A stretch of DNA of 43,529 nt, from positions 1 to 43,529 of the forward strand of contig CAKSPW010000013.1 in NCBI GenBank assembly GCA_934486495.1. The letters run 5' to 3'. Position 1 is the stretch's first letter. Each line of letters starts with the position of its first letter. Source of the DNA: an uncultured Clostridia bacterium (GTDB taxonomy: Bacteria > Bacillota > Clostridia > UBA1381). The notes under the pieces are model-generated. The model was not told the DNA's origin. It saw only the letters and a list, made by a program, of their open reading frames with translations, and did not search any database. Shown here piece after piece: positions 1-7,409 of this stretch. A program made the position numbers and the translations under genes.

Positions 1-1893
1 CGGAATTTCCTTTATAAATCTCGAAACAGGTCTTGACATTGTTTTTCCGAATACCATTCTCTCCTCGGAGTTTATGATATAAAGCATATTCTTTGCACGT
101 GTTATCGCAACGTAGCAAAGCCTGCGCTCCTCCTCCAAATCCTCAGGTTCGTTAAATGAACGCTCTCCGGGGAAAATCCCCTCCTCAAGTCCGGGCAAAA
201 ATACAACCGGAAATTCAAGTCCTTTTGCGCTGTGAACAGTCATAAGAACAACCGTATCTTCATCGGAATCGTAATTATCCGTATCGGATATAAGCGCTAT
301 ATCCTCCAAAAAGCTCGCCAGCGTACCGCCGTTTTGCTCCTCATATTCCTTCATTGCCGAAACAAGCTCCAAAAGGTTTTCACTCTTTGACGTTCCGTCC
401 CTTTCGGATATTGCGTCAACCATTGCCTTATATCCCGTTCTGTCCATAACAGCTGTAACAAGCTCAGCAAGCGAAACCTTTTTTGAAAGCTCTGCAAGCT
501 CATCTATAACCTGAGTAAATGAGGCAATTTTAGCCGCTGATCTTTTCAGCTCGGCAAACTCATCGGCTCTTTTTAAAACATCGTAAAGCCACATATTGCG
601 CTCGTTCGCAATTTTTTGCGCCTTTTCGACCGTAACCGCACCTATTCCCCTTTTCGGTTCGTTAATAATTCTCCTTACGCAAACATCGTCCGCACTGTTA
701 TATATCACTCTCAGATATGCAATCATATCCTTTATTTCTTTTCTGTCATAAAATCTAAGTCCGCCGAGCACTCTGTACGGTATGCTGTTTCTCATGAGCA
801 TTTCTTCTATGACACGCGACTGAGCATTCAGACGGTACAGAACGGCACAATCACTGAACTTTCCTCCCGAGAGTACATATTCATCGATTTTTTCGGCAAT
901 ATATCTTCCCTCATCATGCTCGTTAATTGCGGTATAACGGTGAATTTTGTCGCCCTTTCCGCTGCTTGTCCAAAGATTTTTACCCTTTCTGCCGATATTA
1001 TTCGAAATAACGGCATTTGCGGCATCGAGAATATTTTGCGTTGAGCGATAGTTTTGTTCAAGACGTATTGTTTCCGCTTCGGGATACTGCAACTCAAAAC
1101 CGAGAATGTTTTGGATATTCGCACCTCTGAATTTGTAAATACTCTGGTCATCATCGCCGACAACGCACAGATTTTTATATTTACCGGCAAGAAGCGATAT
1201 AAGAAGATACTGCGCATTGTTTGTATCCTGATACTCGTCTACCATTATGTACTTAAACTTTTCTCTGTATTCCTCAAGAACATCGGGAATTTCGTTTAAA
1301 ACCTCAATCGTTTTATTAATCAAATCGTCAAAATCGAGCGCATTATTCTTTTTAAGCTTTTTCTGATAAAGCTCATAAATAAGAGCAATCGGTTTTTTTC
1401 TGAAATCGGACGCATGAATTGTCATGTAATCTTCGGGACTTTGAACAGAATCCTTTGCACGGCTTATCTCGCTCATAACATCTCTTACAGGAAAGGTCTT
1501 ATCGCTTATATTAAGCTCCTTCATACATTCCTTTATGACAAATTTTGAATCGTTCGTATCGTAAATCAAAAAATCGTTTCTGTAACCGATATAAGAGATA
1601 TTACTTCTTAATATTCTCGCACACACGGAGTGAAATGTTCCGATCCACATATTTTCCGCAACCGCTCCGATTTTCGCTTTTATTCTCTCTTTCATTTCAT
1701 TTGCGGCCTTGTTTGTAAAGGTTATAGCCAAAATTCTGTAGGGACTGACGTTTTTTTCACTTAATATATATGCCAGCCTTGATACGAGAACGGTCGTTTT
1801 TCCGCTGCCTGCACCGGCAAGAATTAGAAGCGGTCCTTCCGTTTCGGTTACGGCTTTTTTTTGCATTTCGTTTAAATTTTCAAGTAAATCCAT
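1..1893 (-). CDS. pcrA: PcrA/UvrD-type DNA helicase, C-terminus cut off by the window edge
   Basis: Superfamily 1A 3'-5' DNA helicase acting in DNA repair and in clearing recombination intermediates. I translated the reverse strand directly: from the ATG at 1893 the frame stays open to base 1, giving 631 residues of a protein that is usually about 740. The motifs appear in family order: GAGSGKT near residue 27 (Walker A), VDEYQDTN (motif II), GDDDQSIYKFRGA (motif III), NYRST, then TVHSAKGLEFP (motif V) and RRLCYVAITRAK (motif VI). The C-terminal tail typical of PcrA lies outside the window, so PcrA cannot be strictly separated from UvrD or Rep; PcrA is the usual Firmicutes form. An in-frame ATG at 1905 also exists, but a GGAG six bases upstream supports 1893. 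The gene is divergent from spoIVB. Confidence 0.93.
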   Translation of the reverse strand, partial: MDLLENLNEMQKKAVTETEGPLLILAGAGSGKTTVLVSRLAYILSEKNVSPYRILAITFTNKAANEMKERIKAKIGAVAENMWIGTFHSVCARILRSNISYIGYRNDFLIYDTNDSKFVIKECMKELNISDKTFPVRDVMSEISRAKDSVQSPEDYMTIHASDFRKKPIALIYELYQKKLKKNNALDFDDLINKTIEVLNEIPDVLEEYREKFKYIMVDEYQDTNNAQYLLISLLAGKYKNLCVVGDDDQSIYKFRGANIQNILGFELQYPEAETIRLEQNYRSTQNILDAANAVISNNIGRKGKNLWTSSGKGDKIHRYTAINEHDEGRYIAEKIDEYVLSGGKFSDCAVLYRLNAQSRVIEEMLMRNSIPYRVLGGLRFYDRKEIKDMIAYLRVIYNSADDVCVRRIINEPKRGIGAVTVEKAQKIANERNMWLYDVLKRADEFAELKRSAAKIASFTQVIDELAELSKKVSLAELVTAVMDRTGYKAMVDAISERDGTSKSENLLELVSAMKEYEEQNGGTLASFLEDIALISDTDNYDSDEDTVVLMTVHSAKGLEFPVVFLPGLEEGIFPGERSFNEPEDLEEERRLCYVAITRAKNMLYIINSEERMVFGKTMSRPVSRFIKEIP

Positions 1894-2098
1894 TTTTATC
1901 TCCATTTTCACGCTTATTCGTCAGCGCAAACGGTAACGCAAAAAATTCGTCTGATTATTTTGCGTTATTCTCCGCTATTATTTCAAATTTTGCAAATATT
2001 TATACAGCATACAAAATGCTTTAAAGGGCAATTTAAATACAGCACTGTCGGTTAAAACAAAATTTAAAGATTAATTTTTGCTTTAATCGGCAAACCGT

Positions 2099-2117
2099 AC
2101 GGGTACGCCCGACCCGT
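2099..2117. repeat. Short inverted repeat in the pcrA-spoIVB intergenic region
   Basis: ACGGGT (2099-2104) and ACCCGT (2112-2117) form a six-base inverted repeat with a seven-base loop, just upstream of the spoIVB start. No T-run follows on either strand, so it is not a convincing terminator; it may be an operator or an RNA hairpin in the leader. The rest of the 264-nt gap between pcrA and the preferred spoIVB start is AT-rich. I found no convincing vegetative or sporulation-sigma promoter there. Confidence 0.3.
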
Positions 2118-2157
2118 GCAACAAAGTGCAATGCCTTTTTCCGAAGAAGGTGAAAAA

Positions 2158-3141
2158 TTGTTTAAAACAAAATCGGTTATTTGTATTATTCTCTCTTTCG
2201 GATTATTAAATGTTCACGCAAGCTGTCAAAGCGTTATTCCATCGGGAGAGGCCGTTGGTGTATGTATTCAAACCGACGGTCTTTTGGTTACGGGGATTAC
2301 CGAGGTCACCGACGAATTCGGTCATTCCGTAAATGCTGCCTATAAGGCAGGCTTAAAAACGGGTGACAGGATAATCTCCGCCGACGGCAATAAAATAGAC
2401 AGCATAGAACAATTTGCCGAATATGTAAACACAAGACCGCAAAAAATCGCATTTTGCATTATGCGAAACAATGAGCCTTTAAATGCAGTGATAAAGCCTG
2501 TCAAAACTCCGAGCGGCTATAAAATAGGCGTTTGGGTCAGAGACAGCACCGCCGGTATCGGAACAATGACGTTTTACAGTCCGAAAAGCAAGGCCTTTGC
2601 CGCACTCGGTCACGGAATTTCCGATATTGACACAGGTGATATTTTAACCATAAAAAAAGGAAATATACTTTCTTGTTCACTGTCAAACCCAACCAAAAGC
2701 GAGAAAAACACCCCCGGCGAGCTAAACGGCTCTTTCTCATCAAATTTTCTCGGAAATATAACAAACAACAGCTCCTGCGGAATTTACGGAGTTCTCGGCA
2801 AGCTTCCCTCAAATATGCCCGAGGCAATGGAAACTGCCGATATATCGCAAATTAAAACAGGCGATGCGGAAATTCTCTCCGACGTTGACGGCGGCGGTGT
2901 AAAACGTTACTCCGTTTCGATTGTGCGTATTCTAAACCGCGCGTCAAACGGCAAAAACATGATTATTGAGATTACCGACGAATGTCTTCTTAACAAAACG
3001 GGCGGTATTGTACAAGGCATGAGTGGTGCTCCTATTATTCAAAGCGGAAAGCTTGTCGGTGCCGTAACTCACGTATTTGTAAGCAACCCCAGGCGAGGCT
3101 ATGCGATTTTTGCCGAAAATATGTTAAATAACCTTTCTTAA
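2158..3141 (+). CDS. spoIVB: SpoIVB-like stage IV sporulation serine peptidase
   Basis: In Bacillus, SpoIVB is secreted from the forespore and cleaves SpoIVFA, which activates pro-sigma-K processing. The 327-residue product has an N-terminal hydrophobic segment (residues 6-20), a PDZ domain (about 35-115, containing GLKTGDRIISADGNKI) and an S55-type chymotrypsin-like domain. The likely catalytic triad is His152 (ALGHGISD), Asp273 (EITDECLL) and Ser289 (QGMSGAP). It is shorter than the roughly 426-residue Bacillus protein, mostly before the PDZ domain. I prefer the TTG at 2158: AGAAGGTG lies at the right distance upstream and the frame then begins directly with a normal signal-anchor sequence. 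An in-frame ATG at 2131 and GTG at 2116 lack ribosome binding sites and would add a polar extension. spo0A, its usual neighbour, is not downstream; the convergent gene is hpt. Confidence 0.9.
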   Translation: MFKTKSVICIILSFGLLNVHASCQSVIPSGEAVGVCIQTDGLLVTGITEVTDEFGHSVNAAYKAGLKTGDRIISADGNKIDSIEQFAEYVNTRPQKIAFCIMRNNEPLNAVIKPVKTPSGYKIGVWVRDSTAGIGTMTFYSPKSKAFAALGHGISDIDTGDILTIKKGNILSCSLSNPTKSEKNTPGELNGSFSSNFLGNITNNSSCGIYGVLGKLPSNMPEAMETADISQIKTGDAEILSDVDGGGVKRYSVSIVRILNRASNGKNMIIEITDECLLNKTGGIVQGMSGAPIIQSGKLVGAVTHVFVSNPRRGYAIFAENMLNNLS

Positions 3142-3143
3142 GC

Positions 3144-3177
3144 GAGCGGTTGCCACGCATTTGCGCGGCAACCTCTC
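3144..3177. terminator. Shared hairpin between spoIVB and the hpt operon
   Basis: GGTTGCC (3148-3154) pairs with GGCAACC (3167-3173), extended outward by GAG/CTC after one mismatch and inward by a weak CGC/GCG. It sits in the 44-nt gap between two convergent stop codons, so it probably terminates both transcripts, but there is no clear U-tract on either side. Confidence 0.5.
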
Positions 3178-3185
3178 AGCCTGCT

Positions 3186-3722
3186 TTATTCATATACCTT
3201 TCTCGAAAGTATTCCGACATACGGAAGCTCTCTGTAATGCTCGTTGTAATCGAGTCCGTACCCGACAACAAACTCGTCCGGAATGCACGTTCCGACATAA
3301 TCCGGCTGAATCTCCGTTTCACGTCGTTCCGGCTTATCAAGAAGCGTACATATTTTAAGGCTTTTAGGATTGCGTCTTAAAAGCATTGCCTTAAGATTTG
3401 TAAGCGTATTACCCGAATCGACAATATCCTCGACAATAATTACATTTTTATTTTCTATATCGGTTTTCAAATCAAGCTGAACATTTACAACCTTTGTTGA
3501 TTTTGTTCCTGCACCGTAGCTCGACGCTTTCATAAAATCTATCATTGTCGGAACGGTAAGCTTTCTCATCAAATCCGTTCCGAAAACTATACTTCCTTTT
3601 AGAATAACGACAAGTAAAACTTCCTCACCCTCAAAATCTTTGTTAATTTTTTCGGCAACCTCTCCTACAATTGAATCTATTTCCTCTGCCGAAATTAAAA
3701 CCTTTTCTATATCGTTGTTCAT
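3186..3722 (-). CDS. hpt: Hypoxanthine(-guanine) phosphoribosyltransferase
   Basis: Purine salvage enzyme that converts hypoxanthine or guanine plus PRPP to IMP or GMP in the cytoplasm. At 178 residues it has normal length. The PRPP-binding loop VIIVEDIVDSGNTL lies near residues 94-107, and the N-terminal LKGSIVFGTDLMRKL and C-terminal VVGYGLDYNEHYRELPYVG match bacterial Hpt. GGAGG lies six bases before the ATG. The gene starts three bases after the S24/S26 peptidase stop and is the last gene of a five-gene unit beginning at 6164. In Bacillus, hpt normally sits beside tilS and ftsH; neither is here, so its position behind an HprK/PqqD/peptidase cassette is unusual. Confidence 0.95.
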   Translation of the reverse strand: MNNDIEKVLISAEEIDSIVGEVAEKINKDFEGEEVLLVVILKGSIVFGTDLMRKLTVPTMIDFMKASSYGAGTKSTKVVNVQLDLKTDIENKNVIIVEDIVDSGNTLTNLKAMLLRRNPKSLKICTLLDKPERRETEIQPDYVGTCIPDEFVVGYGLDYNEHYRELPYVGILSRKVYE

Positions 3723-3725
3723 TGT

Positions 3726-4193
3726 TTACCTCCGTAAAATTCTTTTAAGGCGACTTTTTATTTTTGATGCAAATGCGTGAAGGCTTTGAGAGAATACTCT
3801 CTTTCTTGCATATCTGACATAGTCGCTGTCATTTACCGAAATCTTTTTCTCCGGCTTAACGACTGCGGACATAACACCTATAATTTGCTTATCCGTTATG
3901 CCGTATTCTTTCTGATATTGGTTATCGCCGCGCATTACATACGCACCGTTTTTAAAACCTATTACCCGGTGAAGCACATATTGTCCGTTTTCCCTTTTAT
4001 ACAAAGGAACATCGTATTTTTTCAGCTTACCGCAGTACGGTGAAATTACAACCGAGTCGATATTCTGCCTGATAAGCGGAAGCATGCTTACTCCCTTCGG
4101 ACCAAACGTCACATTTCCGCCGGCTTGAAGCTGTTCGGCAATAATCGGCATTATATCGTCAAGAGCAACATTAATTTGCTTATCCTCACTCAT
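3726..4193 (-). CDS. S24/S26-family peptidase, soluble signal-peptidase-like
   Basis: A 155-residue protein with the S24/S26 peptidase fold. From the ATG at 4193 the likely nucleophile is Ser36 in GVSMLPL. The partner seems to be His75 in YVLHRVIGF, followed by MRGDN (Asp90). A Ser-His pair with this HRV...GDN pattern is typical of SipW/ER-type signal peptidases, while bacterial SipS-type enzymes use lysine. No membrane segment is visible, and the C-terminus is very basic, so it probably acts in the cytoplasm or at the inner membrane face. A TTG at 4199, six bases after AAGGTGG, is an equally possible start; either choice overlaps the end of the PqqD gene. Proteins of this kind often neighbour PqqD and HprK-like genes in gut Clostridia. 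The substrate is unknown. Confidence 0.75.
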   Translation of the reverse strand: MSEDKQINVALDDIMPIIAEQLQAGGNVTFGPKGVSMLPLIRQNIDSVVISPYCGKLKKYDVPLYKRENGQYVLHRVIGFKNGAYVMRGDNQYQKEYGITDKQIIGVMSAVVKPEKKISVNDSDYVRYARKRVFSQSLHAFASKIKSRLKRILRR

Positions 4194-4458
4194 CTTCAAG
4201 TAAATCCACCTTTTTAAGACTGTCTATAAAACTGTCAACATCATCGGAAATCGTTTTTTCATCGGCGCCCTGATACTCTGCCATCATAGCTTTTTTAAGT
4301 TCATCGGCGGTTGCTCCGTTTTCAAGCTTACCCCAAAGAAACGCTCCCGTTTCGTTCATTGTCAGCATACCGTTAAAATCAACGGCAGCCTGTCCGACAG
4401 AAACAACAATATGATTCCCGGCAACCGACCTTAAAAGATATCCCGGTTTGATTTTCAT
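4186..4458 (-). CDS. PqqD-family (RRE-fold) small protein
   Basis: A 90-residue protein of the PqqD family, whose winged-helix fold (RiPP recognition element) binds leader peptides and presents them to modifying enzymes. The characteristic pattern is present: an N-terminal MKIKPGYLLRSVAG strand pair, then FNGMLTMNETGAFLW and an acidic helical C-terminus ending in LLEDE. A strong GGAGGGAG lies upstream of the ATG. It starts 20 bases after the HprK-like gene and its end overlaps the peptidase gene, so the three are translationally linked. No radical SAM enzyme, asparagine-synthase-like cyclase or recognisable precursor peptide is present, so a peptide-maturation role is inference from the family only. 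Confidence 0.8.
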   Translation of the reverse strand: MKIKPGYLLRSVAGNHIVVSVGQAAVDFNGMLTMNETGAFLWGKLENGATADELKKAMMAEYQGADEKTISDDVDSFIDSLKKVDLLEDE

Positions 4459-4478
4459 TTAAAAAACTCCCTCCAAGT

Positions 4479-5180
4479 TTATTTCATTGCGTTGTATGAA
4501 ACAAGCGCAGCCTCCGTATCCATATTACAGCCCATTTTGTAAACGGGTACTATGCTCAAAAGCTTATCCATGTTTTCGAGCAGACTGTCCATATTTTCAG
4601 TCTCCGAAGGTCTTATTGTCTGCCTCAGCAAATCGGAAACAACTTCTCCCGGGCTTACACGCTTTATGGTATTTTCCTTTGCACGCTCCAAAAAGCATAT
4701 TCCCTTTAAATCGGCACGAACATTTAAATTCCAATCGGTTTTACCGCTCCACGGAGTACCGTAAGCATATGCCTTGCCGTCAACAACCCTGACAGCCGGC
4801 TTATCGTCGTTGAGAATTTTTGCCTCGTTGCCGAACGCTTTCAGCCAAAGCTGTGTATGCGTTGATTTTCCCGTACCGCTGTCTGCGGAAAACAAATACG
4901 CTCCGCCCTTATACACAACTGCGGACGCATGAATCATAAGTCCGTCAAAATGAAGAAGCTCGCTGTAAAATCCGTTTCCCGTAAGCAGATACTCTGCGTC
5001 ATTTTCCGAAAAAACATTATACTTTTCCAAAAAATTCTTTATTCCGTCATCGCTTGCCCATGTCACAATATCGACAATCTCAGGCTTATCATGCGACAGA
5101 TATGGCTCTGCCTGTTTTGTCATTGTAGGATATTTATAATCAATTCCGACATATAAATCCGCAATTTTATGAAGCTTCAT
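4479..5180 (-). CDS. HPr-kinase-like P-loop kinase (HprK-related)
   Basis: A 233-residue protein resembling the C-terminal kinase domain of HPr kinase/phosphorylase; such proteins are often misnamed phosphoenolpyruvate carboxykinase. The P-loop is SADSGTGKSTH (residues 98-108), preceded by the typical LMIHASAVVYKGGAYLF strands; NDDKPAV (124-130) supplies the acidic pair and GTPWSGKT (141-148) follows. The N-terminal HprK domain is absent and the HPr-recognition region is not evident, so it is probably not the carbon-catabolite kinase. Related proteins phosphorylate precursor peptides in some lasso-peptide clusters (paeninodin type). Its ATG follows immediately on the TAA of the SLH gene with no base between, suggesting coupled translation. 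Its target is unknown. Confidence 0.78.
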   Translation of the reverse strand: MKLHKIADLYVGIDYKYPTMTKQAEPYLSHDKPEIVDIVTWASDDGIKNFLEKYNVFSENDAEYLLTGNGFYSELLHFDGLMIHASAVVYKGGAYLFSADSGTGKSTHTQLWLKAFGNEAKILNDDKPAVRVVDGKAYAYGTPWSGKTDWNLNVRADLKGICFLERAKENTIKRVSPGEVVSDLLRQTIRPSETENMDSLLENMDKLLSIVPVYKMGCNMDTEAALVSYNAMK

Positions 5181-6164
5181 TTAACCTACATCCTTTACGC
5201 CGAGATATACCTTTGAATCTCTGTATTTTCCGTAAACCTGGGTTTTAATCTTTGTAGCCTCCGAAATATCAACGGTTATGTTGTGACCTGTCATTCTTAT
5301 CTGATCATATATACCGAACGTTTTCACATTTCCGCTTCTTACAACAAGCTTGCTTATATCAATGCCCTTGCCAAGTGTGATATTATCAACATTATCGCCT
5401 ACAAATACGGCTGTCTTTTCACCCTTTACGTTATCAAGAGTTACATCCTTGCTTCTTATAAGCACGTTTTTATCCTGCTCCTCGGTTGTATACTCACCCG
5501 GTGCGTCTATGTAAATCTGAACGAGATTGTCCATAACGGTTGCAAACTCGCTTCTGTTTATATACTCTGTCGGTGTAAGCTTTCCGTCCTTGCCGCTCCA
5601 ATATCCGCCCTCAACCATAGCAAGCGTTGTTGGAACCGCCCAAGATGCAATTTCATCCTTATCTGAGAAAACATCAAGAGCCGCCGTGTTCATCTCCGTC
5701 GGTGCCGGTTCTCTTTTAATTTCCTTTATAATCTTTTCCATATCAAATGACGACTGGAGATCGAAAACTCTTGCAAGAACGGCAAATGCCTCCTGAAAAG
5801 TTATGTTGCTTTCGGGATTGAGATTTGTTCCGTCACCCTGAAAAGCCTCCATTGCAACAGCCTTGCTCATTGCGTCGTAATACCACTGCTCCTGTGACAT
5901 ATCACCGTATGATGACAAATCAGCCTTGTTTTCGGCACCGAACGCTCTTGTGATTATAGCCGCCATCTGCGCTCTTGTAATATTATCGTACGGTTTAATC
6001 TCTCCCGTTTCGTATCCTGTCAAAAGACCGTTTTTAACAGCGTTTTCAAGCGCCTTGCCTTCAGCGCCGCCGGGCATATCTGTAAAATCCGCAAATACGC
6101 TCCCTGCCGACAATGTAACAGCCGCACACATTATTGCCGCCGCACGTGTAACAAACTTATTCAT
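5181..6164 (-). CDS. Secreted protein with three SLH domains and a small beta-rich C-terminus
   Basis: A 327-residue exported protein. Residues 1-25 form a signal peptide ending in GSVFA. Three SLH repeats follow (about 25-215), with ITRAQMAAIITRAFG, WYYDAMSKAVAM and INRSEFATVMDNLVQ as landmarks; SLH domains bind pyruvylated secondary cell-wall polymer and hold proteins in the S-layer. The remaining 110 residues look like short beta-helix rungs (TLDNVKG, NITLGKG, KLVVRSG, NITVDIS). The ATG at 6164 is chosen because GGAAGG lies eight bases upstream and the signal peptide begins there; an upstream ATG at 6188 would add eight residues. It is the first gene of the operon with the HprK-like, PqqD-like, peptidase and hpt genes. 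No catalytic domain is visible. Confidence 0.85.
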   Translation of the reverse strand: MNKFVTRAAAIMCAAVTLSAGSVFADFTDMPGGAEGKALENAVKNGLLTGYETGEIKPYDNITRAQMAAIITRAFGAENKADLSSYGDMSQEQWYYDAMSKAVAMEAFQGDGTNLNPESNITFQEAFAVLARVFDLQSSFDMEKIIKEIKREPAPTEMNTAALDVFSDKDEIASWAVPTTLAMVEGGYWSGKDGKLTPTEYINRSEFATVMDNLVQIYIDAPGEYTTEEQDKNVLIRSKDVTLDNVKGEKTAVFVGDNVDNITLGKGIDISKLVVRSGNVKTFGIYDQIRMTGHNITVDISEATKIKTQVYGKYRDSKVYLGVKDVG

Positions 6165-6214
6165 GTAAAACCTTCCTTTCGCATACAAATAGCTGATTAT
6201 ATATTATTACTAAT

Positions 6215-6244
6215 ATTTTATCACAAAACATATACTTACGTCAA
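6215..6244 (-). promoter_or_regulatory. Promoter of the SLH/HprK/PqqD/peptidase/hpt operon
   Basis: Reading the minus strand, TTGACG (6239-6244) is followed after 18 bases by TAAAAT (6215-6220), about 50 bases before the SLH start. It is back to back with the glycosyltransferase promoter. Confidence 0.65.
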
Positions 6245-6293
6245 TATTTTTATGCAAATTTGTTAAAAATATTTTTAAATATTACGGAACGTA

Positions 6294-6322
6294 TTGTATT
6301 TTGGTTAAATATGCGGTATAAT
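6294..6322 (+). promoter_or_regulatory. Promoter of the glycosyltransferase gene
   Basis: TTGTAT (6294-6299), 17-base spacer, TATAAT (6317-6322), then AAGGAAGGA six bases before the ATG at 6356. A typical sigma-A layout. Confidence 0.75.
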
Positions 6323-6355
6323 TAATTACGAAATCAATAAAAAGGAAGGATTATT

Positions 6356-7306
6356 ATGAGAGAGAAGCCTATTCTATACATCGTTGTTCCGTGTTACAAC
6401 GAGCACGAGGTTTTGCCCGAATCGTCAAAGCAACTCTGCGGTGTTTTAAATTCCATGGTTATTACGGGGAAAATAGCCGAGGAAAGCAAGGTCGTATTTG
6501 TGGATGACGGCAGCCGTGACAACACGTGGGAGCTTATAAAAAACGAACATGAAAAAAATTCTTGTGTACTCGGCGTAAAGCTTTCAAGAAACGAAGGCCA
6601 TCAAAACGCACTTCTCGGCGGACTTATGACTGTCAAGGACGACTGCGACTGCACCGTATCAATAGATGCCGACCTTCAGGACGATATTCATACGATAGAA
6701 AAAATGGTTGACAAATATATCGAAGGCTGCGAAATAGTATACGGAGTAAGAAACAAGCGTGATACGGATACATTTTTCAAACGCACAACCGCTGTCGGAT
6801 TTTACAAGTTTATGAGCATGATGGGCGTTGACTGCGTGTTTAACCATGCCGATTACAGACTCATGAGTCGCCGCGCGCTTGACGAGCTTGCAAAATTTCC
6901 GGAGAAAAACCTGTTTCTGCGCGGAATGGTACCGCTTATCGGCTTTAAAACGGACAAGGTTTTCTATGACAGACTTGAGCGCTTCGCCGGCGAGTCCAAA
7001 TATCCGCTTAAAAAAATGCTTTCGTTTGCGTTTGACGGAATTACATCATTTAGCATTAACCCAATCCGTGCAATAAGCTCTATCGGAATTATAACCTGCC
7101 TTATTTCGGTGCTTATATTTATCGTATCAATCATTCGCAAATTTACCGGTCATACGATTGTCGGCTGGACAAGCATAATGTGCTCTGTATGGTTTCTCGG
7201 CGGAGTACAGCTTCTCGGCATAGGATTAATCGGCGAATATATCGGAAAAATGTATAAAGAGGTTAAAAACAGACCGAGATACATTATCGAAACATATCTT
7301 AAATAA
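6356..7306 (+). CDS. GtrB/DPM1-like membrane glycosyltransferase family 2
   Basis: A 316-residue GT2 enzyme of the bactoprenol-phosphate glucosyltransferase (GtrB/YkoT/CsbB) type, which moves a sugar from a nucleotide donor to polyprenyl phosphate at the inner membrane face. The GT-A domain covers residues 5-235: IVVPCYNEHEVL at the start, VVFVDDGSRDNT, SIDADLQDDI (the metal-binding DxD region plus QDD) and FNHADYRLMSRRA. Two hydrophobic helices (about 240-262 and 275-300) anchor the C-terminus. It is monocistronic, with its own promoter and a strong terminator. The sugar product may decorate wall polymer or teichoic acid; being divergent from an SLH gene fits an envelope role, but the donor sugar cannot be read from the sequence. 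Confidence 0.88.
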   Translation: MREKPILYIVVPCYNEHEVLPESSKQLCGVLNSMVITGKIAEESKVVFVDDGSRDNTWELIKNEHEKNSCVLGVKLSRNEGHQNALLGGLMTVKDDCDCTVSIDADLQDDIHTIEKMVDKYIEGCEIVYGVRNKRDTDTFFKRTTAVGFYKFMSMMGVDCVFNHADYRLMSRRALDELAKFPEKNLFLRGMVPLIGFKTDKVFYDRLERFAGESKYPLKKMLSFAFDGITSFSINPIRAISSIGIITCLISVLIFIVSIIRKFTGHTIVGWTSIMCSVWFLGGVQLLGIGLIGEYIGKMYKEVKNRPRYIIETYLK

Positions 7307-7310
7307 CTCT

Positions 7311-7364
7311 AAAAAAGGGCTGCTTAAAAGGTCAACCGACTTTTTAAACAGCTCTCACTTTTTT
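7311..7364. terminator. Bidirectional intrinsic terminator between the glycosyltransferase and thiD
   Basis: An 18-bp stem (7316-7333 with 7338-7355, with G-U pairs) and a four-base loop. A T-run (7359-7364) follows on the + strand and an A-run (7311-7316) precedes it, so the same hairpin serves both convergent transcripts. Confidence 0.88.
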
Positions 7365-7409
7365 AGCGGAAAATTCATAAATTTCTAAAACCTAAACTCA
7401 GTTTCCGCC

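Noticed and set aside
616..1217. Open frames on both strands inside the left-edge gene (616-1044 +, 828-1217 -)
   Set aside because: Both lie inside the pcrA-type helicase coding region, which carries all helicase motifs in another frame; the frames have no ribosome binding site or recognisable domain.
2001..2020. Sporulation-sigma promoter for spoIVB around a GCATACA element
   Set aside because: The -10-like element has no -35 match at proper spacing and is about 150 bases before the preferred start.
3726..6164. Complete lasso-peptide or radical SAM RiPP cluster
   Set aside because: Kinase and PqqD-like genes are there, but cyclase, transglutaminase-type protease, radical SAM enzyme and precursor gene are all missing.
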